From: Cephalotus follicularis
Lineage: Eukaryota > Streptophyta > Magnoliopsida > Oxalidales > Cephalotaceae
DNA length: 64,000 bases
Assembly: GCA_001972305.1 (NCBI GenBank)
Contig: BDDD01001617.1
Location: 62,001-126,000 of the forward strand
Reading direction: 5' to 3'
Below the pieces are notes generated by a model. It made no database searches. It saw only the letters and a list, made by a program, of their open reading frames with translations, and was not told the origin of the DNA. Position numbers and translations under genes: made by a program. Shown here piece by piece: positions 1 to 10,626 of this stretch. Each line of letters opens with the position of its first letter. Within the stretch, counting starts at the first letter, position 1.

Positions 1-490
1 ACAGTTGAAGAGGACATTCTAAAATTTCCAGAACATCCAACCATTCAAAAATCCATCAAGAATTGAACAAATTATCAATAAAAGAATCTGCTGTAAAATT
101 AAGAACAAAGCAGGGGAAGCTTTGACATGAATGGGTATAGAATTTCCTTACTTTTGCTTTAGAATTCCTTTCTCTTTTGCTCTCTACGAATTCTTCACTT
201 AACTATCAGCAGGAACACTTTCTTTCTCAGCAGAAATTACTGAGTTTCAAGCTTCTTTGCCAATAAATAGAAGGATGGCTTATGGGGTAAGTTTCTTCCC
301 CCCTCTCACACACTCAATTCTCTCTCTTGGCAGCCCATGTGACAAAATTTAACCAATCCAAGTGTTTACACTTGTTACATCCCCAGATAACACCTTATAG
401 CATCCTCCCCTGGCCTGCCACGTGTCCCCAATTAAAGAATTTTACTCACAAAATGCCAAAAAGTCAGATTTTGTGTTTTGTCTGTAGTGC

Positions 491-760
491 AAAGCGTCGA
501 CCTTTTCCTTCTAAGCGTCGGCGCCTAAGGGTTTTACCTGAGTTTTTCACCTCTATCCCGACTAAAGCGCTGACGCTTTCCTACAAAGCGTCGACGCTTT
601 TAAGTCTTCGTCCAGGTCAACTGACGCATATAACTTCAACGCGTCGACGTTTAAAATTAGGACATCGACTGCTACCCAAAGCGTCGACTCTTTCAATAAA
701 ACTGTCGACGCTTTAGACAGTTTTGTCAACTCTTAGCCTTTTAGATCGACGTTTTCAACA
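491..760. repeat. GTCGAC palindrome cluster A
   Basis: At least eight copies of a short self-complementary word lie in 270 bases. The best is the perfect 16-bp palindrome AAAGCGTCGACGCTTT at 585-600. GTCGAC cores also occur at 496-501, 643-648, 683-688 and 704-709, and near-copies such as AAAGCGCTGACGCTTT lie between. Copies are irregularly spaced, so this is not a simple tandem repeat. Function is unknown. The same kind of cluster occurs in most other LTRs of this window with different arms. Confidence 0.85.
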
Positions 761-770
761 TGACATTCAT

Positions 771-892
771 CCAATATACACAATAACAATCATAATATCT
801 TTCATGGAATTTGGGTCATACTACGGGTCCCTTAAACTATCTGCCAATATACACAATAACAATCATAATATCTTTCATGGAATTTGGGTCAT
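771..892. repeat. 49-bp direct duplication at LTR terminus
   Basis: The 49 bases at 771-819 recur unchanged at 844-892, separated by 24 unrelated bases. The second copy lies at the very end of the LTR (895), so in sense orientation the LTR start is duplicated inwards. The exact identity suggests a recent event. Confidence 0.9.
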
Positions 893-895
893 TAC

Positions 896-2230
896 ATAGT
901 GCCTCCATTTCTGCAAAGCAAACACTATGGCTGCCAACTCAAAATCATGTACGGGACAATGTTCCTCGTACAGTTTCAATTTCCTTGATGTGTATGCAAT
1001 CACCTTACCATGTTGCATCAGAACGCATCCCAATCTTTTCCCATAAGCATCTGTGTAAACAGTAAATCCATCATTACCCTCCGGTAATGCCAACACTGGA
1101 GCCGAAATTAACCGACTCTTCCACTCTTGGAAACTTGCTTCACAGGAATCATCCCATACAAAATTGGACTTCTTCTGAGTCAACTGTGTCAGTGGTGTAG
1201 CAAGTTTCGAAAATCCCTCAATGAATCTGCGGTAATAACCAGCCAATCCCAAGAAACTATGACCCTCTGTCACATTCTTCGGTTGGGGCCAATCAACAAT
1301 GCTTTCGATCTTCGAAGGATCTACAGACAATCCTTCACTCGACACTATGTGACCTAGGAACGTCACATGATCCAGCCAGAATTTGCACTTGCTGAATTTG
1401 GCACACAGCTGTTCCTTCCGTAGTGTTTGCAATACAATTCTCAAGTGATGCATGTGTTCCTCAGTGCTCTTTGAGTAGATCAGGATGTCATCTAAGAATA
1501 TAACGACAAACTGGTCCAGATAAGGTTGGAACACTCTGTTCATCAGACACATGAAAGCTGCAGGAGCATTAGTCAAACCAAATGGCAGTATTAGAAATTT
1601 GTAATGCCCATATCTGGTTCGAAATGCGGTTTTCTCCACATCACCTTCTCTGATCCTCAACTGATGGTAACCTGTTCTCAGGTCAAGTTTGCAGTATACA
1701 GTTGAGCCTTGCAATTGGTCGAACAACTCCTCAATATGTGGCAGAGGATACTTGTTCTTTACCATCACTTGATTAAGCAGCCTGTAGTCAATGCATAGTC
1801 GCATCGATCCATCTTTCTTTTTAACAAACAGAACCGGTGGGCCCCACGGTGATACACTCGGTCTGATGAAACCTTTGTCAAGATAGTCCTGCAATTGAAC
1901 TTTCAACTCCTTTAGCTCAGCAGGAGCCATTCTGTACGGTGCTCTAGATATAGGAGCAGTTTCAGGTAATAGTTCAATGCTGAACTCCACATCTCTCTCC
2001 GGTGGCAACGAAGTGAGTTCATCTGGAATTACATCAGTAAATTCACATACAACAGGCACTTGTTCAATATTAGGCGTACCTTTTGTATGATCAATCACAT
2101 ATGCCAAGTAACCTTCGCATCCTTGCTTGAGATATTTTTGTGCTCGTGTATATGAAATAATTGGAGCAGTAACATTCTTCTCTCCGATAAACTCGTACTT
2201 AGTCCCATCTTGCAGGAAAAAGATCATCAT
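896..2230 (-). pseudogene. pol: gypsy reverse transcriptase and partial RNase H
   Basis: An open stretch of 451 codons continues the gag-protease frame after a stop. RT (PF00078 type) spans about residues 130-300: [10 protein letters not shown] at 181-190 holds the first catalytic Asp, and [10 protein letters not shown] at 245-254 is the F/YxDD box. A connection region with [12 protein letters not shown] (326-337) follows. RNase H begins near 388, with TDA at 393-395 and the Glu of DFELAA near 431. The domain stops after WRHY near 896; the last residues (VMTQIP) are read from the inserted LTR. The catalytic residues that remain are intact, but RNase H is cut and integrase is missing. In life this would copy element RNA into DNA inside virus-like particles. 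Confidence 0.9.
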
Positions 2231-3733
2231 CTTGTTGTAGCAATCAACACAAGCATGATGAGTATACAGTCAATCCATCCCCAAGATTACATCAAAATCT
2301 CGGATAGGTAACACTATCAAGTCAGCGGATAGTTCAATCCCAGCTATTACGATTTCACAGTCCTTCATAACAGTATCAGATAAAAGACAAGTACCCGCAG
2401 GAGTACTTACTTCCAAAACATATGATAGTCTAGTAGTAATGCCATGCAAATTGCGAGCAAATTCAGATGCAATGAATGAATGCGTCGCACCAGGGTCAAT
2501 CAATACATGAGCTAATATGTTAGATATGTAAATAGTACCTCCCACAACAGTAGTAGATTTTGGCATATTATCTTTAGATAAGGTATAGACTCTACCTTTC
2601 ACGATCCCCTTTCCGGTGTCTCTCCGCGGTTGAGCCGCCGCAATACTACCACTAGCACCAGCACTTCCTTGTTGGCCGCGTGCTTGATCTCTCATCATTG
2701 GGCAACCACCCATCATATGTTCTTGCGAACCACACCCTAGGCATTTCCCCATCATCTTCCAACATTGACGTCCACAGAAAGTGCATCCTTCAGAGTTCTG
2801 TTGGCCACTTCGGTTAGAAGTTCTTGATCGGAAATTGTTGCGTCGAAAACCTCCTTGATTCTTATTTCCAGATTTTGTAGAACCAGCAAGATTGTTGCTA
2901 CCCTGCCTTTGTGACTGTGCTGGTCTCGATTGAGTACGAGACTGCTCTATCTTTCTGTCATTTGCATCGGACTCCAGAATCCTAGCTCTCTCAGCAATAT
3001 CTGAAAAAGACGTTAGCTGCAACAGTAATAACTTAGATCGGATATCCGGACGAAGGCCTTTCAGGAACCTTCGGATCTTTCTGCATTCACCCTCTACGAG
3101 ATAGGGCGTGTGTCGAGCTAACTCCACAAAACGGGTCTGGTATTGAGCTACCGTCATATCACCTTGACGTCACTCTATCAACTCTGTCTCTCTCCTGTCT
3201 CGTTCCATCTGGGGAACATAAGCTACAGAGAACTCTGCTTGAAATCGGTCCCAAGTTCTGTCCAGATTTCGAGATTCCCACTTTGCTTCAACCATTTCCC
3301 ACCAATGAGTAGCTTCACCCCATAGGCGGTACACAGCAAAGGTAATCTTCTGTTCATCGGTACATCTCAGGGCATCAAATATCCTCTCCATGTCTCTCAT
3401 CCATCGCTCAGCTACATTGGCATCCAACTCTCCCAGGAATGTAGGAGGATTCTGCCTCATGAACCGCTCCAGGTCTCTGCCAAAATCACCAGCGTGATTG
3501 ACTTATGGAACACACTGTCGGGCTTGAGTAGCCTCATAAATCTGCCTCATTTGTTCTATGTGTGCAGCATTGGCTTGGATCTGCTGTTGGAAGAGATCAG
3601 CCATGCGTTCGAAGTTACTCCTCTCACCATGTACTAGAGGGACATTCACTTCTGGGGCATTCTCCTGAACATGCGGGGCATCGTTCACCTCGTCAGCTCT
3701 ACGCCTTCCACGTCTACCACTCCTTCGATCCAT
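2231..3733 (-). pseudogene. gag-pro: gypsy gag and aspartic protease (three stops)
   Basis: The gag ATG is at 3733 (MDRRSGRRGRRR), a basic N-terminus followed by the retrotransposon gag core (FMRQNPPTFLGELDANVAER; PF03732 type). A degenerate first zinc knuckle and an intact second one (CLGCGSQEHMMGGC, CX2CX4HX4C) follow. The protease (retropepsin-like) has the active-site box LIDPGATHSFI and ends VILGMD. Three in-frame stops break it: at 3503-3505 (Glu codon expected from copy R2), 3170-3172 (Leu expected) and 2270-2272 (Trp expected, TGG to TGA). No frameshift is seen. The DPGAT form of the active site is common in plant gypsy proteases and is not taken as damage. Confidence 0.9.
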
Positions 3734-3823
3734 TTTGTTTCCTATATGGAATGACAAAAATAATTAGGAAACATTTCACTAAATTTCTGAGAAACTTATC
3801 CCAGCTTAGCATATATGGAATAT

Positions 3824-3835
3824 GCTCTGATACCA
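3824..3835 (-). other. Primer binding site of L1 (initiator Met tRNA)
   Basis: The minus strand reads TGGTATCAGAGC, complementary to the 3' end of plant initiator methionine tRNA. It lies three bases inside the 5' LTR end (3839) and about 90 bases before the gag ATG, as expected for a plant gypsy element. Confidence 0.92.
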
Positions 3836-5206
3836 TGCTGTCACACCCCGCCTTTCGGTACTTACATTAGACAAGCATATATGGTGATATCAGGAATAAG
3901 TATAAATAATCCAGCATCATCATTAATAATTCAAATACATAAGCGGAAGCAGTTAACTGGATTATAAAACGTAAATCATCCGCACGCATCCCATACTACG
4001 TGCAGGTACAACCAACTATCATCCTTGTACATAAGGAATACAACAGAAACACGGAGTGTGATCCGTTCAATACAATACAAAATACAGTACATCATCAACA
4101 TTAAAATAACAACCTTAAAATAACAAAAGAAGCTCTCCAAGCTTCAACAGCAGTCTCCAAAAGTCCTTGCTTAATCTGAAATTGTAGGGGTTAGCCGTTG
4201 TCCTCACTTGGCTAAGTAGGAAGATAATGCATGCTAAGGAATATATTAATGCAACATGTATGACATTTTATATATTAAAATAACATTTAAATGTGCAAAT
4301 ATATAAGCAATCATGCCATGTGGCCATAAACAATCCATATGCAAGAATACCGCACAAGGGTACAATCAATTCATCCATCAATTGGGTGTCACATGTCGCT
4401 AACTCCTAGCACCGACTGTGCACCACCTATCTATCACCCTACGCTCCGAAGGTGATAAATTAGGTAACAATTACTACCGGCGTTGCCGGGTAGTTTAACA
4501 ATCAATCAAGCTCTGCATTGCAGGCAGTTTTTTGGTGTGTACTCTAGCCAACTCCTGGCACCTAGGACCACCTCCGTTAGCCAGTGACATCTGCCGTCAC
4601 TCGACTAATCGGCAATAACATAGACAATCAATTCAATCAATTCAGTTCCATAATAATATCACATAGATGTATAATATGCAATATAAAAGTTGTTTTCTTT
4701 AGAAACATATAACAAGTCATTTATCGTACATCTCTTCGGAGGAAAACGATCTCAATTCAATAGTGGTTTCCAATTTGGGAAAAAAAACAGTAGGTACCTC
4801 TCATATAGGAGGAAGATCAGTAGTTCATTTGGCAATAATCATTCTTTTGAAAATGATAGTTAATATCGTAAATTGGGTACATAACCCATAGTTTTTCAAT
4901 CATTGAAATGCAAGTGGTAGTGGTGTTAGAAGACACCAAAACAGTTTATACTACTATGACAGTAGCATATTCAGTACCAATTTCATAATCAATAACTCTT
5001 GTAAATAATAGTTTCCACTTGAAAATGGTATTTAAAACCATGAATTATGCATATAGCACATATTTCGTTCGATCGTTGCAATACAAGTAGTAACGATGTT
5101 AAATAACATCAAACAGTATATACTAAATGGTGGTAGCATATAGAATTCAATAACAGTACCAACTAGTAGCAATTCAATCAATTTATGCAATTTCTACCCA
5201 GAACAG

Positions 5207-5315
5207 TCGGCTGCCCTATAGATTAGCCGACTGTTTAGGTTGTGTAGTCGACTGCTTGGGCTTGGCAGTCGACTGAAAGGGTTGAGTAGTCGACTGTAAT
5301 GTTGACAGTCGACTG
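5207..5315. repeat. GTCGAC palindrome cluster B
   Basis: Six copies of a TAGTCGACTG/CAGTCGACTG type word, including exact CAGTCGACTG at 5266-5275 and 5306-5315 and GTCGAC cores at 5247-5252 and 5289-5294; CAGTCGGCTG-like variants flank them. The arms (CA...TG) differ from cluster A (AAAGC...GCTTT). A matching cluster lies in the other half of the same LTR (14751-14832). Confidence 0.85.
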
Positions 5316-5518
5316 CCTCTGCCCAGAAAAATGCAGGCAGTGGCATGTCATGCAATGCAATTTCGATTTTTCAATCAATTTAAATACATGTATCATGTAG
5401 AAAATAACATACACAATATGCATACTATATCTTCCATAACATATAGTTACCCCTACCTCAAATTGCTATCCCAAGATCAATTGAGTTTGATCTTTCTCTT
5501 TGAGTTCCAAGTCACTTT

Positions 5519-5523
5519 TCACC
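5519..5523. repeat. Left target-site duplication of element G (TCACC)
   Basis: TCACC directly precedes the TG of the left LTR of G and is repeated exactly after its right LTR (13939-13943). Confidence 0.92.
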
Positions 5524-8019
5524 TGTAAATCCCCCGATTCGGAACCGGGATCACTCCCGAGTCGGGATCGGTGTGTCACACAAAACAGAGCTAAAAACAT
5601 ATCAAGATCTTAATCTTAATCATCATCAATACGTGGTGGTTCTAAAAATCTGAAAACATGTATAATCATGAAACATAAACTGAATCTGAAACATAATCTG
5701 AAAACTTTATCATAAACCAAAACCATAATACTGTTTAGATAACTGGCCTATACATGACCATAACACTACTAAAACCATAACCGGATCAAACTCCTAGATG
5801 GTCCTCTGACATAGGCTAACTCTCTCATCACACTTGCCCATGCTGTCCCTGAAAACCTGCCGCATGGAAACAAAAACGCGGCTGAGCAAACCTCAGTACG
5901 GATATAGAATCATAAAATAGTTTACGAAACAAATCAATTACGAAACAACATAAATACGAATCAAAACAGATACGAATCAAAACAGAACGTTTACGAAACA
6001 AAACATAACAGTTACGAATCATAACAGAACGAAACCAAAACTGTATCCAAAATAAAGCAGTTTACCAAAACGAAACAGGAAGGAACAGTTTACAGAACAA
6101 AAGAAAACAGTTTCTGAACAGTACAAAACAAACAGATTTTGGAACAAAACAAAATAAACAGTAAACGATAACGATAAAGCAGTAAGATTTCAAGGTTAAC
6201 CCAAAACAGAAATCTTAAGCAATAAATCAGTTTAAACATACTTGTAAATGCCCACGACAAAACATATAAACCAAGTTCATAACTTGAAACCATAAAGTAT
6301 ACCTTTCCAAAACATAAGTTTCATACTTAGCACATAACATATCAGAAACACATAGTAGCAAGGGAGTAGCTAATTCCACATTGCCAAATAGAATCGCAGT
6401 GTACGGCACTACACATACAATTCCCATATCATAACATATCCCAAAAACACATAACTAGGATCGATCCATACGCCTCTATCACAAATCCGATCTACGGATA
6501 TCCCAGACAGACGCCGTAAACTAATCACGCCGTTACAGAAAGTGTCATGCCCCCATGCCAGGCTCACAGCATGCCTATGGTACCCCCATAGGTGGTTATA
6601 AAAGCTCATTATATCACCATATCAAAAACTTAGTATTTCGAAAATAATGATTTATCAAAATCATTTCATATATTGGTTTACTCCAAAACCAATTCAAGAC
6701 ATATACATATCATTTCATAAAATCAGCATACTTTCGATAGGGAAAGTCATGCCCATTTAACATACTCTCGATAGTGAAAGTCATGCTCATGTCCAAAAAT
6801 AAAAGCAGTAATCTTTACTATATTCACAAAGTAATAAAACGGATTTTATTCGAATCATATCGAAACATAATAGTCAAAACGAAGAATCCATACGGAAAAC
6901 ATATCTGAATTCATTTCAATAAAATCGAAGGATAATGACCCAAAACGAAGAAATCCGAACGTTTTCAAAATCAGAAATCAACTCATTATAATTCACCATA
7001 AAAGAGATGATCGCGTAGCATTTCATAAACAAATCATAAATGAGCATATATAAAGTCAGAACATTTAATTTCGTAAAAATGTCAAAACCAACTTTAGTTC
7101 CACAACGTGTCAAAACCCAAAACATAACAACGTTCATAAAATCCAAAGGAACATACTTATAAAACTGGGTTTATTTCAAATAAGTTGGATAGCCCAAGAA
7201 CGATAAAATTCGTACTTCCAAAACAGAAACTGAATTTATTACGATCAAATCAGAAAGATAGCCAAAGAACGAAAGCATTCGTACTTTATTTCCGAAACAT
7301 ATCATAAAACATAACGAAGTCTATAAAACGAGCACATAACATACAACTGATTTTAGTTGGGTCATCAGATAGCCAAGGAACGATAGAATCAATACATTTT
7401 CACAGAAACATATAACTGGTTTATTTTTATAAAATCACCAGAGTGTATCAAGGAACGAAGATTCGTACCATAATAATAAAAGTGGAACGGGATGGTACCA
7501 ATAATATCAGATAGCCAAAGAGCGGAAAATCCGTACCTCATGCGATCACCAAAAGAACCTCAAGAATATGTATCGAGACTTCCCTAGACCACTCATCGGT
7601 TGTTGCAAATATCTAACAGAAATAAAATCGTTCTCATAAGGACTTGAAATAACATCAGACCTCAACTCATGGGTCATAGAACACTAATCATAACCATATA
7701 AGATAACAATATGTTTAATACGTCCAATTCGCTTAAGTCTCATCTAAGCATATTTTTGGATTCACTAAGGTAAGACCAATTTGTCCAATTCATCCAATTT
7801 CGATTCATAATACTATTTCGGTTCATAATATCGTAAAACGATTACATAAATACATAATTCAACTGAAAACATAATTTAACGGAATAGGGTTCAGAGTTTA
7901 CCGAAAGCAGTCGAAACAGCGCACAAAGCCATAATCACATCGCAGAACTGGAACGGATCACACCGATGCGAAGAGCGGAGTCGGAAACTGTCCAAAAACA
8001 TTTCTCGTCGGAGGGTCGC

Positions 8020-8041
8020 CGGCGCGTGAGCTCACGCGCCG
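8020..8041. repeat. Perfect 22-bp palindrome in G LTR
   Basis: GGCGCGTGAGCTCACGCGCC at 8021-8040 is fully self-complementary and is extended by one C-G pair on each side. The equivalent site in the other LTR (near 13130-13149) is decayed. Confidence 0.9.
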
Positions 8042-8460
8042 CCGCTGGCCGGCGCGTGTCTATCATGCTTCGCCGGTCAGTCACCAAAAGGGACCGATCT
8101 GGGCCGTTTGAGGCCGTTGATTCCATATCTGGGGCGCTTTTTCCATGAAACCACCGCGTTTGGCCGGAACAAACGCCTTTGACCGCGGCTTGACATGTCG
8201 CCGATCTACTTTTCCGACGTCGTCAGGGGTCGAGGCCGGTCGCGTCCGCTTCCTCTCGATGCCAGGATGCCGAATATGTGGTTGCCTTGTCGTGTTGATC
8301 ACCGGAGAGGGAGAATCGACGCCAAACATGTCCGGGAGAGAGAAGTCATCGCGCACGCCGGAGGAGACGTCGGCCGGTGCAGTGGTTGGGTGCGGTGGAC
8401 TCAGGGCGTTGCGGGGGTTCGACCGGTGCCATATCGGTACCGACGGTGACGACAGCAGGT

Positions 8461-8545
8461 GAGAGGGGAGAGAGAACGGGAGAGAGAGAGAGATGGTCGG
8501 GAGAGAGAGGGAGACAGAGAGGGAGAGAGAGAGTGTGGGAGAGAA
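8461..8545. repeat. GA-rich microsatellite
   Basis: An imperfect (GA)n tract on the plus strand; the same tract occurs in the other G LTR (about 13576-13668) and, shorter, in the solo LTR at 32296-35277. It lies about 300 bp from the sense start of the LTR. Confidence 0.85.
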
Positions 8546-8815
8546 ATACAAATTTTAACACAAAATGGGGTTTCTTTTGTTAAAAAAAGGCTGAAAAAGG
8601 TTTTTAACACAAAAATATAAAGCCAAAAAAATTATTTTATTAATTCATAGACATAATATCAAAACCCACTGGCTAAGACTAAAACCCGCTTAGCCTAGCC
8701 AAAATCAAAACAAACCAAAAAAAATAGTCAGTCCACAACCCGAAAAACAATCGGCAGCCCACACGAAACAAATCGGAAAGCCCAAAAATTCTATACGGAA
8801 AAACGGGATATTACA

Positions 8816-8830
8816 ACTCCACCCCCCTTA
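8816..8830 (-). other. Polypurine tract of element G
   Basis: The minus strand reads TAAGGGGGGTGGAGT immediately before the LTR start TGTAATATCC, the expected plus-strand primer position. Confidence 0.85.
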
Positions 8831-9238
8831 AAAATATTTCGTCCCGAAATCTAAACAACTACTAACCTGAAGCAAACAGATTATCCCTACGAAACACACC
8901 ATATCGTATCAGCGAAACCTCAGACCATATGTAAAAACAGTATGGATAACCATTACAACCATACTCTTAGGATTTCCCGAAAATCGGGCATGATGTATTC
9001 GCTTATCGGACTCCATGCCACCTGATAAACCACAATTTATATGTTTGGAGATCAAATCTCATATCTCATCACAATCTATATGCTCGGGTTCAACCCGCAC
9101 CAGACTACATCACAACTAAATCAAAAATACCATTTGCACGCAAAAGACAATCCTTTTAATACTCTCAAAGATTGGCTTAATCATATCCAATAATATCATA
9201 AACATCCAAAAGATAATCATGTCACTGAAATAATCAAT

Positions 9239-9560
9239 TGAGTACATTCTAACTCTTATAATCTCCCGAAAATTGGGCATAGTATTCGTTTATCGGACAT
9301 ATGCCCCCTGTAAAGAAAACACAATTTATATCCACACTCCCGAAGGAGGAACAATCAGTCATAAATGGGCTCAGCCCTCAGTAAACCACAATTTAAATCT
9401 GAATCATCATTCCGATCTCTCAAATGTGAACTCATGCATATCCAATACATCAACATACATCTCATGAGCACTGCCACATGTCGACAGGTCGATAACTGAA
9501 AAAACATATCTCTTAAGTTACCTCTTATACATAACAAGTCTCATAAATCTATACAGTTTA
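9239..9560 (-). repeat. LTR-derived fragment inside G core
   Basis: The plus strand follows 51549-51860 of a different LTR family, sharing in order the phrases TGTAAAGAAAACACAATTTA, AAATGGGCTCA, CATATCCAATACAT and a GCACTGCMACA...CAGGT block. A second weak echo (ATCGGGCATG...TTATCGGAC) lies at about 8976-9020. The core has therefore acquired LTR sequence of another family, in the same sense orientation. Confidence 0.75.
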
Positions 9561-10036
9561 GTTTATAAACGAAAGGCACTCTTTACAAATCATATAAACA
9601 AATCCATATCCATGATCATAAGCAATAAATGTGTGCAGAAGTGTAGCAGATATATATAAAATCGATCATGTGAGATGCATACCTAGCATAAAAGATGTGA
9701 ACAATGTCATATCATATCCATATAAGCCATAACACAATCTATCATCAGTAACTCAACCATATGTCATCACCCAAAGCCTTTTGTCCCATATCAATCCATG
9801 ACCGTGCTATAACTATTACATTTCATATCCGTTTACGGTCCATATCCATTTACAATCCATATCCGTTTATAATTCATAGCCATATAGCACTCCACTAGGA
9901 ATGTAGAGGTAAACTCCATATGTAGTTGACATCGAGGGGTTGACTAAATCCAGATACTGTCCCATACCAGCATATAAATAGTTAACTGTCACATCGGTCA
10001 ATTCACAAACTATTTTGAGCATCCATGCAATGCCCA

Positions 10037-10186
10037 CCATTCAATAACAGTCCATCCGATCACTAACCATTCAATAACAACCCATTCGATCACTGTCCAT
10101 TCTATAACGGGTCACACGATCACTATCCGTTCAACAATGGTCCTTACGATCACGATCTGTTCAATAACGGTCCTTAACGATACTAT
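10037..10186. repeat. 30-bp tandem array, five copies
   Basis: Units starting at 10037, 10067, 10097, 10127 and 10157 share a CCATTCAATAAC...GATCAC pattern with an exact 30-bp period and substitutions between units. It lies about 430 bp downstream of the primer site in sense orientation. Confidence 0.85.
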
Positions 10187-10610
10187 GCAATCGATAACGA
10201 TACACTAGTCATCCATACACTATCCATTCGCAAAGACCACTCATATTCTATCTCGATCAAACACTATTCGATACGAAAGCTATTCAGATAACACTTATGC
10301 TTTTCGGCCCATTCAATCGATCGCTTAGCATTACGGCTCGTTCTGTCGGTGTTTTAATCGCTATACAGTTGGCTCATACCGTGCATCCTCTTACGAAACA
10401 ACTGACTCAGCTTCCGGATTAACATTCCTTAGTCGTCCGACTCTTCGTGTCATCAAAGAAACAAAACAGAAACGGAGAAAAACAAACAGAGACAGAAAAC
10501 TGGAATACAAAGGACATATCGAAACGACTCTTAAGGAATAGCCCTAACCCAAATGTCTACCCATCTCACAGGTCAAACCTAGATAGGTCTTCTAAGGAAA
10601 GAAAAACTAT

Positions 10611-10622
10611 TCTCTGATACCA
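10611..10622 (-). other. Primer binding site of element G
   Basis: The minus strand reads TGGTATCAGAGA, four bases inside the right LTR. It matches initiator Met tRNA except for the last base; R1 (59029-59040) has the same 12-mer. Confidence 0.88.
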
Positions 10623-10626
10623 TAAC

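Larger units (their letters stand above)
1..895 (-). mobile_element. LTR end (family A) inserted into gypsy pol
   Basis: This is the right-hand part of an LTR whose sense strand is minus. The right end reads ...GGGTCATTACA, so the sense strand begins TGTAATGACCC, like the other LTR starts in this window. The neighbouring gypsy RNase H reading frame is lost exactly where this LTR begins, after the residues WRHY, which marks it as an insertion. The candidate right target-site copy is TAGTG (896-900); the left end is outside the window, so the TSD cannot be confirmed and it is unknown whether this is a solo LTR or part of a full element. It holds a palindrome cluster (491-760) and a 49-bp duplication at its sense 5' end. 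Confidence 0.65.
3839..5523 (-). repeat. L1 5' LTR, part 1
   Basis: On the plus strand it starts TGTCACACCCCG, the sense 3' end of the LTR. It runs to the G insertion at 5523 and resumes at 13944. It contains the phrase GTGAGGACAA...GGCTAACCCCTAC (minus strand, around 4210-4180), also recognisable in the R2 LTR, and a palindrome cluster near 5210-5315. No coding potential. Confidence 0.85.
5524..8815 (-). repeat. Element G 3' LTR
   Basis: 3292 bp. Its outer end has decayed (TGTAAATCCCCC, against TGTAACACCCCC in the other LTR). It holds a conserved hairpin CCTATGG-TACCC-CCATAGG (6574-6592), a 34-bp-spaced direct repeat around 6727-6790, a perfect palindrome (8020-8041) and a purine-rich GA tract (8461-8545). 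Short open frames in it are shared with the other LTR but match no protein I know. Confidence 0.9.
8816..10626 (-). other. Non-coding core of element G
   Basis: 1811 bp between the LTRs. I see no gag, protease, RT or integrase motif in any frame; the longest frames are about 60 codons. It holds a fragment resembling the LTR family at 51395-53582 (9239-9560), short tandem words at 9824-9875 (17-18 bp units) and a 30-bp tandem array (10037-10186). Packaging or dimer signals are likely here, as inference only. Confidence 0.8.

Noticed and set aside
327..716. Open frame of 129 codons at the left edge
   Set aside because: It runs through the palindrome cluster of an LTR and shows no domain; the palindromes produce the repeated residues.
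2470..2520. DPGAT instead of DSGAT in the protease active site as an inactivating change
   Set aside because: This form is common in plant gypsy elements, so it is not evidence of damage.
3824..3835. Possible tRNA gene remnant (GCTCTGATACCA)
   Set aside because: It is the complement of a tRNA 3' end placed beside an LTR, which makes it a primer binding site; no cloverleaf surrounds it. The same holds at 10611, 59029 and 62454.
8081..8610. Overlapping open frames of 60-156 codons, repeated near 13189-13730
   Set aside because: They are in the G LTRs and end in the GA microsatellite; no domain is visible.
10037..10186. 30-bp regular repeats resembling a CRISPR array
   Set aside because: Units are directly adjacent with no spacers, and the DNA is from a plant retroelement.
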